Positions 1-11,770 of a stretch of 64,000 nt of DNA are shown here, piece after piece. Origin of the DNA: Diphasiastrum complanatum (Eukaryota; Streptophyta; Lycopodiopsida; Lycopodiales; Lycopodiaceae); contig CM055110.1 of NCBI GenBank assembly GCA_029204225.1, positions 1,821,960 to 1,885,959 of the forward strand, in the 5' to 3' direction. A model generated the notes under the pieces. The model worked only from the letters and a program-made list of their open reading frames with translations, searched no databases and had not been told where the DNA came from. The first letter of the stretch is position 1, and each line of letters opens with the position of its first letter. The position numbers and the translations under genes were made by a program.

Positions 1-945
1 GAGACACAATTTCCAGATGCTATGTCTAGTGTCTAACAGTTCTAATCTATGTCTATTATTTTTACATTGGAAAACTTTATGCATCTAGATCTTTATGTGA
101 ATTAACTTTTGGAAAATCTATGCCAATGAGACTCTCTTTCTTCGATCTAAATGATACAAAAAATGATGATACATCATATGAGATTAGTCAAATACTACAA
201 AGTTTATAGTGATGAATATCATTAGAATTTTTTCCTTGATTAGATGATAGAGAACAATCAAAATAAGATGGTTTCTCAATAAGCTTTGTAGGCCCACACT
301 TCATTTTACAAGACATGAAGAACTACAATCATTTGAATTAGTCGATAATTGATCTTTGGTAATTCATGGCCCTAAGTGATAAGCTTATGACTATTACTTT
401 TCGGAAATGGTACCAATTGACACTACTTGGGAGGAGATGCATGGGATTTTGTAACTATAGAATAACTTTATGGTTTAGATAGTAAATTGGATGTCGAGTT
501 ATGCATTGTCTCTATAAGCACTAAGTCTAGATCTAGTTGAGATTGCATTTGGACATCTCTACCAATATAGGTGGCAATTTTACAACCTTATATTTTATTA
601 AGTGTAATGAATTACATGTTCTTATAGCCACATCTTTAAGGTCCACATAATAACATGTTTAACAAAAACTACTCTCGAGATCAAATTATCTATTGCATTT
701 AGTCGAATAAATAGACGTTGAGCAGGTGAGAATATGAGCTATATGTAACTTGAGCAATTTAACAAAGAAATCTCAAAGTTTGAACTATTTCATGAGTACA
801 AAAGAGGAAAATGAACCCAGTTAAACGAAATCTGAGAGAATGACATTAACAGAAAAATTTGTTGCAAAATCTTGCTTTCAATCATTTCTCGTTAACTAGT
901 CGAGAAACGTGATATACCATCTCGGTTCACAGCCATCCAATTCAA
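1..945. other. Intergenic, no gene recognised
   Basis: AT-rich sequence downstream of the pectate lyase stop codon. I see no reading frame with family resemblance, no clear repeat and no RNA gene. It presumably includes the 3' untranslated region of the neighbouring minus-strand gene just left of 946. Confidence 0.5.
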
Positions 946-3900
946 TTAATCTGTGCCGGATAAGCATGTACGTAAATTAAAACCAAATTGAGCTCCTGCA
1001 CAACGTTGAAGCAGATCATCTAGAGTGCGAGTTGGATGGATACGAGGATAGCTCCTATCACTAAGATACGGCAGTCCATCACCGGTTCCAAATTGAAGAA
1101 ACTGATGAAAGGTGGTACCATTGCGGAATTCATCCTGTACAGATTGAATAATAGATGTGTCATCAAAACCGCTGACTTCTGCTGCTCCAGGAAACCATGG
1201 AGTTGCCTCTTTACGTTCACCAGCTATGAAAAGATTTTGTTCACTTAAGATTGTGGCATGTACACGCGCTCCAATCGCATAAAATCCCCAATTGGTATAA
1301 AGATTGTTACTGACATGGCAGTAACCCAGTCTGCAATCCAAACAGTTGTAAGGTAATCAACTACTTGTTTAGCAATGCAACTCATACTATCTATATCTTG
1401 AGCTCTCGGAGGGATCATCGGGATCACAGATACTGAAGGTCGAGATTGCACATATAAGAAGGGATGTAGGAAAACAACTGTCAATAGCTTAAATCCATCT
1501 TATTAACAATTCTAAATCGTGAATCTACGTGCTCATGCTTAGCTCTTTACAACATACTTATCCATTATAATTTTCAACAGCGTTAGTCTCAGAATACAAG
1601 GCGTACCTGCAATGAGGCATGCGCTGAAATGAGTCTCTGAACCAATTTCTATACACTGTAATCCGCATATTCTTATCTTCAAAGTCATAATCAGAAGCTC
1701 CTAGTAGCATGTTAAAATTTAAATTGGACAGGCGGCAATTGGAGATTGTAACATCTGTGGAGCCTTGAACAACGGAGACTAATCCTTTGTCTGCATCAAA
1801 TGAGGTGATATGATCTACCCACACTTTCGTGGACCCATCAAAAATATGCACAGTGTCACTGTTGTCAATTGAATTCACTTGAAAATTGTGAAGGATCACG
1901 TTAGTCACACCACAAAGCACCACAGGTTGTTTAGTTATAGTGACATTTACTCCTCTACCATCGATTGTTGTGGAGTTCATTATCCATAATTTGTCGTAAA
2001 GCACAATTAGCATATCTCGTTCGAAGGTGATCCATATTCCTTTGTTGTCTTTGCGAGCCAAGTTTAATCCATATCGTAGAGTACCTGGCTGAGGACTTGT
2101 TGGATTGTCATCCGAACTCGTGACTACATAGGATTGCCCATTGGCACCCCCAGTCACACCTGCAGCAAAGCCAAATGCACAAGAAGGAAGTGCTCTTCCT
2201 GACCCAGACCTTGTAAACTGGCACTTGGTACCATACGCGACGTAGTCTATACTTGCACCTGCTCACCAGTCACCACAATACAAGGGACATCATTCTGGGC
2301 AGTAACAAAGTTCTTATTTTGTCTTTAGTGTGTCAATATGACGTTGTGGTAAGTGTTAGTTAGCACGTGATTTTCAATCTTCTAGCCTAACGAGCAAATT
2401 TTGAGCAACAGATGTAGCTACTGATTAAAAGATCAAGAACATGACTGAAATTAAATGATGTCATTCTACAGGAACCAATGAATGCAGATTGTACTGCATG
2501 TCACGCACAACTGGCTTGGACTATAGACAAACAATTAAAAAAAAAAATGCTAGAGATCAGAACAAACAGTACTCGACGGTGACGTAGTGCGAGTGAAGAT
2601 TTTTCACATAAAAATGGTAGTTCGAACCAAATATTGACGTATTAAGCCATTTCAATCTCTAAGACAACAGTAAAAAGGTTTTTGGAACTCTCTCTGGAAA
2701 CTCAAAGAATCAAGGGCTGGACCTCCAGAATACTGCAATCAGGTGCATTGGTTCTAAACAGATTTCAATGAAGCAACTGTATTGCAATGAATATCTCAGA
2801 ACCAAAAATGCCATCAACAATGGAGATTAAAAAGTTTATTTGGAGGAATGAATACTTTGCGCGCTTAAATTTTAGTTCTGTAGAACTCATGCATGGTGTA
2901 TATCCACATGGAAAAGAAGCACATTGCTACAATTTAGTGCTTTTGGCTGAACGATCCATGCAAGAAAGTTGCACAATGCTCTTTCACAGTCTTCATTATC
3001 TAATTATATATTTTGGAAAACTAATAGATAACACTCAAATAAATTTTAATAGACAATGCCTGGTACGTGGTTTATCTTAATTTAAATAAACTGCGTGGGC
3101 GTAATTGAGGAGGATCAGGGAACTCTTTGGTAAAGGCATCATGATGTGCAAGACCTCAATAGGAATAAACTAATAAGCATGAAATTTTACGAGAGTGTTT
3201 CTAAAGATACGTACTGTAAGTCTGAATGCCTTTCCAGTTGACTGTCCAATTGGGTTCTACATCGGGGTAGGAGGCCGAATGGCTCACGAACATGTTCAAT
3301 GATTCCATCACGGCTTCAACATTCTCGAGTGCACGCTTTGCCAAGTGGAGAACAACTCTCCCCAAATCCACCTACACAACAAACAATCCAGAATAGGTCG
3401 AATAATCTGAACTCTTCGCAATAAGAAAAAACTCCTATGAACGCAAAATGGAAATTTGTAGTTATGAACGATTCCTTTGCCTAGCTTTTCAAAAAGCATG
3501 ATAACCCTGAGCTACATGGTAACTTTGGGCATATATATATTTGCCGATTCTCTAGTTAGCAAAACTGTTGCTGGCTAGTGGTTACAAATGACACAAACTA
3601 ATGAGCCAAAATGTTAAGATTACGTTGATAACTGAAAACTTCCTGACGATAATATTTACAGCATCTATATGAAATTCGTGCGTTTCTAATGAATATCCAT
3701 GAAGAAAGGTGCTTATTGTTGTTCAAATTGCCTCTTGCGGGAATAGCATAATGCAGACTTGCTTATGATTGAAATGTTTGACTTGGCTCAATCATATTTG
3801 TCAGATAGAGTGCCTTTAAGTTTTACAGTACTTACTGTAGCTTAAGGAAGACACCTCTTGTCTACATATTGACAAGGGAATTGGTGACTGAGATAGATGA

Positions 3901-4546
3901 TATAACAGACGATACAATTTCGATGCGATGATCTACCCTTAAAGCTTAAAGGAGTTTGCCTGTTCTATACAAATGAAAGTATATAGAAATATGCTCTTTG
4001 TATTTTACACTATTAGAAGAAAATCGCTTCAATATGTGATGCAAACTTAGAGTACATGAATAGTCCTTCTCAAGCCTAACAACTTTTTGGTTAAAACATG
4101 ATGCCGTTAATTGACCTTTCTGCTAATGAACAACGGAATAGAGAGACAAGAGCAACTAGAGCGCTTACCGTTTTCCATGTCGCGATAGTGTTGTTGCAGG
4201 AAGAGAGTGCTTTCTTGGCACTTTCTAGCTGACCCATCAGATCACCGTTTTCATCCACGAGGTAAGTCTTTGCCAAGTATAGCGCCTCCAGTGCAGTATT
4301 AATTTGTGATCGACAATTGCTGTTGTCGACGCCAACTGTTTCAGCTGCTCTGTTGAGAAAGTCTAATGCCTTCTCTACAGTCCGAATATTTCGAAGATTG
4401 TCCATTTGATTCACTTGCTCACCTCCGTCGAGATGATATGCTCTTGCATTTTCAGCGACAGTATGAGAAAATCCCGTTGTCAGCAAAATGATTGCAAGAC
4501 AAATCGCTGTCAAAACAAAGCTCACGTATTTTGGAACCATTGCCAT
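946..4546 (-). CDS. Pectate-lyase-like secreted protein (PL1) with a novel N-terminal domain, four exons
   Basis: The spliced gene has exons 4546-4169, 3371-3215, 2258-1607 and 1330-946. All introns are GT-AG and exons join in frame (phases 0, 1, 2) to 523 aa plus stop. Residues 1-30 look like a signal peptide. Residues about 35-175 form a helix-rich domain with few cysteines that I do not recognise. The PL1 right-handed beta-helix follows, with TSSDDNPTSPQPGTLRYG, WVDH, TISN, DKNM, QRMPHCR (putative catalytic Arg) and YAIGA motifs. Family members cleave cell-wall pectate in the apoplast and need calcium; Cupressaceae pollen allergens such as Cry j 1 are relatives. The usual D-G-L-I-D calcium motif here reads K-G-L-V-S, so catalysis is uncertain. 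The N-terminal extension does not look like the usual plant pectate-lyase N domain. The start is the first ATG before the hydrophobic leader. Family assignment is firm; activity is unknown. Confidence 0.85.
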
Positions 4547-4550
4547 AACT

Positions 4551-4553
<3 letters not shown>

Positions 4554-4595
<42 letters not shown>
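4554..4595. repeat. (AG)n microsatellite in the 5' leader
   Basis: About 21 uninterrupted AG units lie 8 bp upstream of the pectate lyase start codon. On the transcribed strand this is a CT-rich leader, common in plant 5' UTRs. Confidence 0.95.
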
Positions 4596-4597
<2 letters not shown>

Positions 4598-4627
4598 GAG
4601 ATCAACATAAATGAAAACACATGGGGA

Positions 4628-4635
4628 TTTATAAG
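4628..4635 (-). promoter_or_regulatory. TATA box of the pectate lyase gene
   Basis: On the minus strand the sequence reads CTTATAAA, 82-89 bp upstream of the ATG. A start site about 30 bp downstream would fall just before the CT-rich tract. The placement fits a core promoter; no expression evidence is visible. Confidence 0.55.
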
Positions 4636-4908
4636 AAAAGAGGTGCAGAGAAAGCTGAGGGGAGGGAAGCCACCGTCCACGTTTCAGCCCTAAAACAGAT
4701 CGCGATTTTGATAATTTAAAATGAATATTTTAAAAACCGCGCTTTATCAACAATTTCCTGTCCGTCGAAATTTTTGTGGGAAATATTTTGAAAGTACATT
4801 ATTGTCATTCTTAAGAAATGTTTGCGTTCTTAAGGCTGATATGCAACGCTTAGGTTGGTTCAACACAAATTTAAGGGCCATAAACACTACTACACCCCCC
4901 ATCTATGG

Positions 4909-5469
4909 CTACCCCCCACAACAATGAGTGCAATGCAATAGGTATCGTTCACGAGGAGCTGGGCTACTCCCTATAGCAAAACGAGCTGCCGGGCGAAGAA
5001 TATAGCTACAAGGCTGTAGCCCACCATCGGATGAATGATACCTGACATAGTAGGAGAGAGATAGACGGTCAAGATCTAAATCTGTTTGCACTGTGCTATG
5101 GCTCACAATCTGTGTTCTCAACCAATGACGTAATGCCACATGTCCACTACCAGTGCTCACGACTGCTACGTTTGTCAAGGTTTCACAAAAAACCACCTCA
5201 TGGAGGGAACTGCAATTATAATAAATTTGAATTTGGATGTGGTGTCCCTTCATTTTATTGTCGATCAACACTTGCATAGGTGCAAACCTATGTATAATGG
5301 AACATAGGTGGAAACATCTCTTGTCAATATGACTTGCACAATGTTTGCAACCATTCTTGCCACACACAATACATTTTGTGTCAATGTGCAACATGAGGGC
5401 TGGGGACACTTGAAGTGCTCCCAACCAATGAAGTGAGAGTATTTTAGGCCTTCTTTGCTTACCTAACAT
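4909..5469 (-). CDS. Unrecognised 186-aa Cys-rich ORF
   Basis: This open frame is long for such AT-rich DNA. Residues about 33-55 carry closely spaced Cys and His (CIVCGKNGCKHC, then HIDKRCFHLC), which could bind zinc. The C-terminal third is Ser, Arg and Tyr rich and ends in a His/Cys/Gly stretch. I recognise no family and see no promoter or intron signal tied to it. It lies between the pectate lyase promoter and a gypsy element, so it may be a transposon-borne or chance ORF. Confidence 0.25.
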   Translation of the reverse strand: MLGKQRRPKILSLHWLGALQVSPALMLHIDTKCIVCGKNGCKHCASHIDKRCFHLCSIIHRFAPMQVLIDNKMKGHHIQIQIYYNCSSLHEVVFCETLTNVAVVSTGSGHVALRHWLRTQIVSHSTVQTDLDLDRLSLSYYVRYHSSDGGLQPCSYILRPAARFAIGSSPAPRERYLLHCTHCCGG

Positions 5470-6127
5470 GTATGTCTTCGATAAAAGTTAGCTGGTGACG
5501 TCTTCGATAAAAGTTATTCTTTGGATATTTTTCTATTCCTTTGGAGTGAAAAGTGACTTGTGGACTCCTGTTAACCGATATTGGTCGACCCAGGCTAAAA
5601 CATTTTGCGTCCATGGATCGCCAAGGAGTGCCACTTGATAATATACGCACGCCACAGGCAATTGATCTTCAATTGCTTAATAGAGAGGAGGAGACTCTAC
5701 TAATTTGAGAGCTCAAGCATCCTCAATTGCTAATCAATCTTGCTTATGCTCTTGTGATGTTTTGCTTGTTGTTTCTAGTTTCCATGTTTTTGCTCTGTGC
5801 TAGTTAAGGTTTCTCCATAAGCAATGACATTGAGCATTTGAGCTAACCTCCAACTCAATTCTCCATCTCTATCCTCTTCTATATCACTCTCTCTCTCTCT
5901 CTTTCTCTATTCACCCTTTATCAAGATGAATGCATGTGATTAGATTTAAGGGAAGTAGTGTTAAGTGGATTAGAGTTAGTGAAAGTAGTGTTAAAGTGAA
6001 GTAGAGTTAGGGAAAAGGGTAGAATGCATCTAAATCTAGCAACTTGATATAGTTAGGTACCTATCTAGTGTTCTAACCCTCTTTGACAGGCGGAAGGGCT
6101 ACTCACCGATTGATTTATACACCTTAC
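5470..6127 (+). repeat. Probable 5' LTR region of the gypsy element (outer edge unclear)
   Basis: The stretch ends in CA immediately before a primer-binding-like site, as an LTR should. It contains a CT microsatellite near 5888-5902 and repeated GAAGTAGTGTTAA-type phrases near 5950-6010. I could not find a matching 3' LTR, so the left boundary is unknown. Confidence 0.4.
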
Positions 6128-6130
6128 AGT

Positions 6131-6148
6131 GGCATCGTTGTCGGAGAT
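6131..6148 (+). promoter_or_regulatory. Primer binding site, tRNA-Asp type
   Basis: TGGCATCGTTGTCGGAGA resembles the tRNA-Asp-complementary site typical of plant Tat/Athila-type gypsy elements, with four differences. It sits one base after a CA dinucleotide that could end the 5' LTR. Confidence 0.5.
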
Positions 6149-6391
6149 AGGTTTCACTAACTAGTTTAGTTGCAATTTTAGTTGTTTTTGCATTTTTAGA
6201 GTGTTTTAGGTGGTTTTTGGAGTAGAGTTAGCTTGTTTTGTACAGATTCATTAAGATACAGCTACCCTACACATCTTCATCAAATGAATCTGAGATCCGG
6301 ACGATCAGTACCTAGAAGAATTGCAAATCAAGCTCCAAAACTACCCAAAGTAGCAGCTACGCAAATCGAAGTAGAAGCAGAACCAGCATAA

Positions 6392-7902
6392 ATGAATCCA
6401 ATGGACCCACCTATTCCTGTCACACCTCTCCAAGTAGTTCAAAGAGCACCTTGGCTCAAGATGTCGAAATATGACGGATCATCAGATCCGATCAGATTCC
6501 TCCAGATCTACGAGATCTATGGCGAGCGGACACCGACGGAAAAGTTGATGATGTTTCCAATGTCAATGATTATGGCAACGCAGGACTGGTTTTTTAATCT
6601 CTCAAACAAAGAAAAGTCCACTTGGAAAGGGGTGAAAGCGGCTCTCATCACGCGCCTTAAACCAAGAAAGTTCTTGGAAGATCCGTTTCTCCTGCTGAGC
6701 AAAGTGAAAATGGAAAAAAGAGAAAGGGTCATGGACTACATAGAACGGGTCAAACATTTGAGATCCGAGTGCAACGTAGCCCTAACTCCCGATCATGCAA
6801 TCATTATGTGGTTTCTCGTGGAATTACCATGAAGTACAGAAGAGAGCTAAAAAGATGGGAGTAGTACGCTACATTGCAAGAAGCAATGGAAGACAAAATC
6901 AGGGAAGAAGATAAGGGTTTAGATGATGAAACATATCTGACTCCCTCGGTAGCATCATCATCCAACGCTTCGAACATATCAACATATCTGCTGATGGAGA
7001 AATTACACAAGCAGCAGATGGAACAGCTTACGATGCAGTTTGATCAGAAACTGAAGGGCTTGCAGGGAGTAGTAGCACCAACTCCAAATCCACCAGAACA
7101 AAACCACCTACAATATCCCTGACGAGAAAATGTATGGCGTTCAATTTGTACCCAAAACCATACAGCGAATGAGTGTCCAGCTATGAAACAAAATCTCAAA
7201 CTAACATAGAGGTTTTGCCACCTATGCAATGCATCTTCGCACAAAACAACATTCTGCCCATTCAACCCTCGGATCATACAACAAAAGAGGAACCAATACC
7301 ATACATCTTATCCTTACCATCAGGGAGCACCGAATGCGACATTGCGGTATGACGGGCCAAATAATCAACAATGCATGTCCTTAACTACACCATCAGGGCC
7401 AACTAATAATCAAGTGGCTCATGTAAATTTGGCAGCAACAGAACAAGAACCACCACCCCAACCTGAGCAGCAGCAGTGGTAAGGACCGGAGGAGGCATTT
7501 GTCGATCTGGCAATGAATAAGTATTATGCAACCTATGTTGCACAACCTCAACGTCAGGGAGGCAGGATCTATGGCTACTATGGATGTGGTGAAGGCCACA
7601 GAATTGCTGAATTTCCTTATAAGAGACAACATACGACCTTTTGCAGAGAATGCCAATACGGGCATTGCTACAAGGACTACCCATTTAAACTTGGAACAAG
7701 TGCACCCCTGACTTTAATCATTGTACAACCAACAACAGTTCTAGGAAGGATGCCACAAGAAAGACAAAACTCCCATGTTCATGTGCTAGCAGTTATGCGA
7801 GCACAAAAATGGAAGGGAGTTTCCCCATCACCACCTCCATCAATATCAATGACTGACAACCAACCCTCAACTGTAGGACCATACTCAAATGTGAGGGAAT
7901 AA
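6392..7902 (+). pseudogene. gypsy gag (capsid and nucleocapsid), frameshifted
   Basis: The capsid part is 6392-6832 and contains a KYDGSSDP phrase, a SWKGVK-like segment and an ERVKHLRSEC segment typical of plant gypsy Gag. After a stop and a frame change, 6874-7122 is a helical, Glu/Gln-rich linker. From about 7130 to 7900 come Cys/His knuckles (CTQNHTANECP, CHLCNASSHKTTFCPF, CGEGHRIAEFPY), several now lacking ligands. Gag would package element RNA. Frameshifts and stops make this copy non-functional. Confidence 0.85.
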
Positions 7903-8207
7903 GGAAGGATATACCATAAGGTCCATCATTGGGTATAGAAAGCCCAAGAAGAGGAAGTTGCGCAGGCACGAGAAGATCTAACAGAACCTCAACCTATGGA
8001 AGAACTAGCACCAAAAGCGACCTCCCCAATGAGAACGAATCAAAACATTCACTTACATCAGTATGAACCACCATTCCATATGGAAGTGCCAGAGGTTCCC
8101 CAGTCGGGATTGCTCACCAGTCTATTGTCTAGCCGCTGAACTTATCTCTTGGTGCGTTACTATGGAGTGCACCTCAAGCCAAGAGCATTCTAGCTGAATG
8201 GGCCAAA

Positions 8208-8672
8208 ATGGAGCCAAAATTAGCCACAGAAGAGCCCCTATACTATGTGGGCTACAATGGAATGAGCAATGTCCTCCATATTGGGGCAACTTGGGAGAGT
8301 GAAGAACACAACATCAGTCTACCAATCCACCACAAGAGGTTTGAGGACAAAGAAGCAGTGGTAGATGGAGGATCGGGTATAAATTTGATCTCCACTACTC
8401 TGTATCAAAAATGGGGTCTGCAAGGATTGAAGCTAGCAAAATTTGCTATCAAATTAGTAGATCAATCTCATGTCAAACTAAAGGACGTAGTTGATGACAT
8501 CCAAGTGAAAATAGAGGATATGCAATTTGTACTCACTTTTGTGGTGATGGACATACCAAAGTCCCCTTCTGCCTACCGCATTCTACTAGGAAGACCTTGG
8601 GTGAGGATCGCGCAAGTGGTTCACAACTGGAAAACCGGATACTCACCTTCAAAAATAGAGAACAGGTTGTAA
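8208..8672 (+). pseudogene. gypsy aspartic protease domain
   Basis: This 154-aa open segment carries AVVDGGSGINLIS, where plant gypsy proteases usually have D-S-G or D-G-G, followed by LGRPWV, the flap-to-C-terminal signature. Its role would be cleavage of the Gag-Pol polyprotein. It is separated by stops from gag and RT. Confidence 0.8.
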
Positions 8673-9694
8673 GGGTCGATCCAACCACATGGGTGGTGAA
8701 ACCAATTACACGAAAAGTTGATGACAAATCTTCCACCACTGATCACACAATTGATCACCCAAGGCAAGCCAAGGGAGGTCATTACGACTCTAAAACGGAT
8801 ATCATGAGATGGATGGATGCATTGGCAACCATTGACTATATGGGTGGGCATGCTTGTCAACCAGATTCAGACCTAAAACCTAGCATATCTTCAACCAAGT
8901 GTTATACATTGGACACGCCAATCACTTTTGGGGTGAATATGATCAATGTAGCATGGCTGTCAGCGGAAGTTATTGAGAACCCTGTGGACGATGGTTTAGC
9001 CCTTGGCGACATGCTTTTACCTACAACAAGGAGGCTGAGCTGACTGATGAGTAGGTCCTGCAACATATGGATCCAGATTGCTATGGACTAAAAAAGATAC
9101 CAGCTCAGCCACCACATAAATTGGAAATGGCTAAAGTATCCAAGATAGATCCACCCAAGGCACCTGCCAACAAAAAGAATCAGCTGAGACAACGTTATAA
9201 CCAGGTGATCCGATGGAGCGATCTACCGGAAGAGGCTGTAGCTATAATGGATATTGATATTCGCAATCACAAAGCAATTATCGCACAGTTTCTAAGAAAG
9301 ATAACAAGGATGAACCCAACTACATAGGCAAAAAAGAAAAAAAGAAAGTGTTGGACTCCTTGAAGTCGGTCTGAATGGACCCAAATGCAGTGCCATCATC
9401 CTCACAGATGACTGATAACCCAAAGGTTACAAGTTGGGTAAGATCAATATGCTGAAGGAGGAGTCCCACTGAATGCTAGTTCACGAGATGCTAGAAACCT
9501 TCAAGAACTATACCTTAGATGACGTAGTAATCATGATGTCGCAAGCACAAAGAAAACCTGATCAAAATCAAAAACCAACCGAACAAGACTTCAAAGGACC
9601 TGCGCTGACGCAACCTATGAATTTGGAGCTAGGTGAAGAAGAGAAGATTGTACATGTGGGAGAACAGTTGACACCCACTCAATTCAAAAGACCG
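8673..9694 (+). pseudogene. gypsy protease-RT linker
   Basis: Open pieces at 8597-9043, 9067-9327 and 9473-9832 encode the poorly conserved spacer found between protease and reverse transcriptase in plant gypsy elements. Each is in a different frame. No catalytic motif is present. Confidence 0.55.
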
Positions 9695-10450
9695 CACATT
9701 ATTGGTGGAATACAAAAATTGCTTTGCTTGGAATTACAACAATCTAAAGGGTGTACCACCAACCGTAGTCCAGCAAACCATACCCTTGGTGGATGGAGCA
9801 ATCCCCAAGGTGAGCCGTTACTATTGTTGTAATCCTAACTATGCAGAATTAATCAAGCAAGAGTTGCAGAAATTGCTTGATGTCGATTTCATTTATAAAT
9901 TTAAGCACACTAAATGGGTATCGCCGATAGTCATAGTACCCAAGAAATGGCAAAATGCGAACCTGTGTGAACCTAAAAGCATTAAATGCATTCACCAAGA
10001 AGGATCATTTTCCCTTACCATTTACAAAAAGCATTCTGGACAGAGTAGCAAGAGCAGAAGCCTATAGTTTTTTGGACGGCTTCAACAACTACAATCAAGT
10101 GAAAATAGCGTCGCAAGATCAATACAAGACAACATTCGCCATAGAATGGAGAAACTATGCCTACAAAGTGATGTCGTTTGGACTTTGTCATGCCCCAAGT
10201 ACCTTCTAGCAAGTTATGCAAACGACATTCAAAGAATATTTGCAAAAAAATTTGGAGATTTTCTTGGATGATCTATGTGTACACGGACCTAACTCTAAGC
10301 ACTTATCCAATTTGGAAAACGTGCTGAAGAAATGTCGTGAATATGAGATATCCTTGAACTGTCAATTTTGGGTGACACATGGCCTCATTCTTGGCCATAT
10401 AGTATACAGGGATCACCACGAATCTATCAAAAATAAGGATCATTCTTGAT
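9695..10450 (+). pseudogene. gypsy reverse transcriptase
   Basis: The run starts with YKNCFAWNY and continues with PLVDGAIP, WVSPIVIVPKK, then, after a frame change, VNLKALNAFTKKDHFPLP, FLDGFNNYNQ and MSFGLCHAPSTF. A TAG interrupts the frame at 10207-10209. The active-site box reads FLDD at about 10260. All main RT motifs can be followed, but in three pieces. Confidence 0.9.
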
Positions 10451-10529
10451 CTGCCACCACTAGGAACGATCCACGGAGGCTATGTTTTTATGGGTCACAC
10501 TAACTACTACCGTATTTTCATTCTAGACT

Positions 10530-10925
10530 TTGTGGAGTTAGCACGACCAATCTACAAACTCACAACAGAACCACATTGGATCGAGGAAGCCCTATAGGCT
10601 TTCCAGAAACTTAAAGATGCATTGGTCTTAGTGCAATATTACGCCCATCCAATTGGTTTATAGAGTTTCATGTGCATACGGATGCATCAAAGTATGCAGT
10701 GGGAGCAATCTTAACCCAACCAGGTGAACACAAAAAAGATTTTCCAATCCGGTTTGCTAACCTATAGCTTAGTGATTCAAAGATAAACTCTTCGACCACA
10801 GAGCATGAGGCACTGGCTATGATTTATGTGGTTAAGAAATTTCGACATTACTTGATGGCCACACATTTTGTTTTTTATACGGACCATCAGCCCTTGTTTT
10901 ATCTTGTAAAACTTGCAGCATAGGG
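10530..10925 (+). pseudogene. gypsy RNase H domain
   Basis: The catalytic triad can be read as HTDASKYAVGAIL (10678 on), TEHEALAMIY and YTDHQPLFYL. A connecting segment precedes it. Stops at about 10596 and 10767 break the frame. Confidence 0.85.
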
Positions 10926-11104
10926 AAAATCACTCGTTGATTACTTATGTTGTTGTATTTTGATTCTGGGATAGTGGTTCACAAGGGAAAGCAGCACTCT
11001 ATGGTAGATCATGTGTTGCAAATCAAGAGGAAGGAAACTGCAGCCCTACCCGACAATGAGATACCAGACGCTACCTTGTTTTACATTGACACTATACCTA
11101 AATG

Positions 11105-11770
11105 ATAGTCAACAATTGCAAAAGCCATTTTGTCAATGAGACCATCAAGGTCATGTTGGAGGAATTCTTTGTGATCTATAGGTTCATCACTTAATATCCT
11201 TGCGGTAATGGTCAGGCTGAATCATCCAATAAGATCCTATGTAGTGTGATCACGAAAATTGTTGAAGCTAGCAGATCTAATTGGGAGCACAAGTTACATG
11301 CCGCTCTATGGGCATTCAGAACAACTTACAAGGGAAGCACTGATCACAGGCCATTTCGACTAGTTTATGGTTAGGATGCAGTAATGTCAGTGGAGTTTTT
11401 CATACCTTCATTAAGAATTACCAAAACACAATGTCTTGATGAATCCAAATCTCTACAATTGTGCCATGAAGCATTACATAAACTTTATGAAATGTGCTTG
11501 CTAGTTGTGCATGCATTGGTGGCTGAGAATGAGTGACGCAAAGCATGGCATGATCGCCAACTGCACAAGAATGATCTTCAATCAGGAGATCTATTCCTCA
11601 TGTATAAAACTAAAGCAATCAAGGGAAAGTTGAAGTTCACAGGCGAAGGCCCATTATGAGTCAAGGAGATCCTCAGCCATAGAGCTGTGAAACTTGAACA
11701 GATAGATGGGATGCCATTCGACACTCCCATCGATGGTAGCCGACTTCACAAGTACTGGCCACCTCAGTGA
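11105..11770 (+). pseudogene. gypsy integrase, C-terminal part only
   Basis: Motifs are HFVNETIKVMLEEF, GNGQAESSNKI (the catalytic Glu region), WEHKLHAALWAFRTTY and LVYG, then a C-terminal DNA-binding-like segment ending HKYWPP. The zinc H2C2 domain and first catalytic Asp are absent between 10930 and 11105, so an internal deletion is inferred. Confidence 0.85.

Larger units (their letters stand above)
6128..11770 (+). mobile_element. Degraded Ty3/gypsy LTR retrotransposon
   Basis: One element shows, in order, a primer-binding-like site, gag with zinc knuckles, protease, reverse transcriptase, RNase H and the C-terminal half of integrase. Reading frame changes many times and stops are frequent, so it cannot be autonomous. 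The domain order PR-RT-RH-IN defines the gypsy class. A 3' LTR was not identified. Confidence 0.9.

Noticed and set aside
946-1341. Reading the last pectate lyase exon from an ATG at 1341
   Set aside because: That ATG lies in the intron. The AG acceptor at 1331-1332 and in-frame joining to exon 3 give a better model.
4406-4693. Plus-strand ORF rich in Arg-Glu repeats
   Set aside because: It reads the AG microsatellite and the antisense of exon 1.
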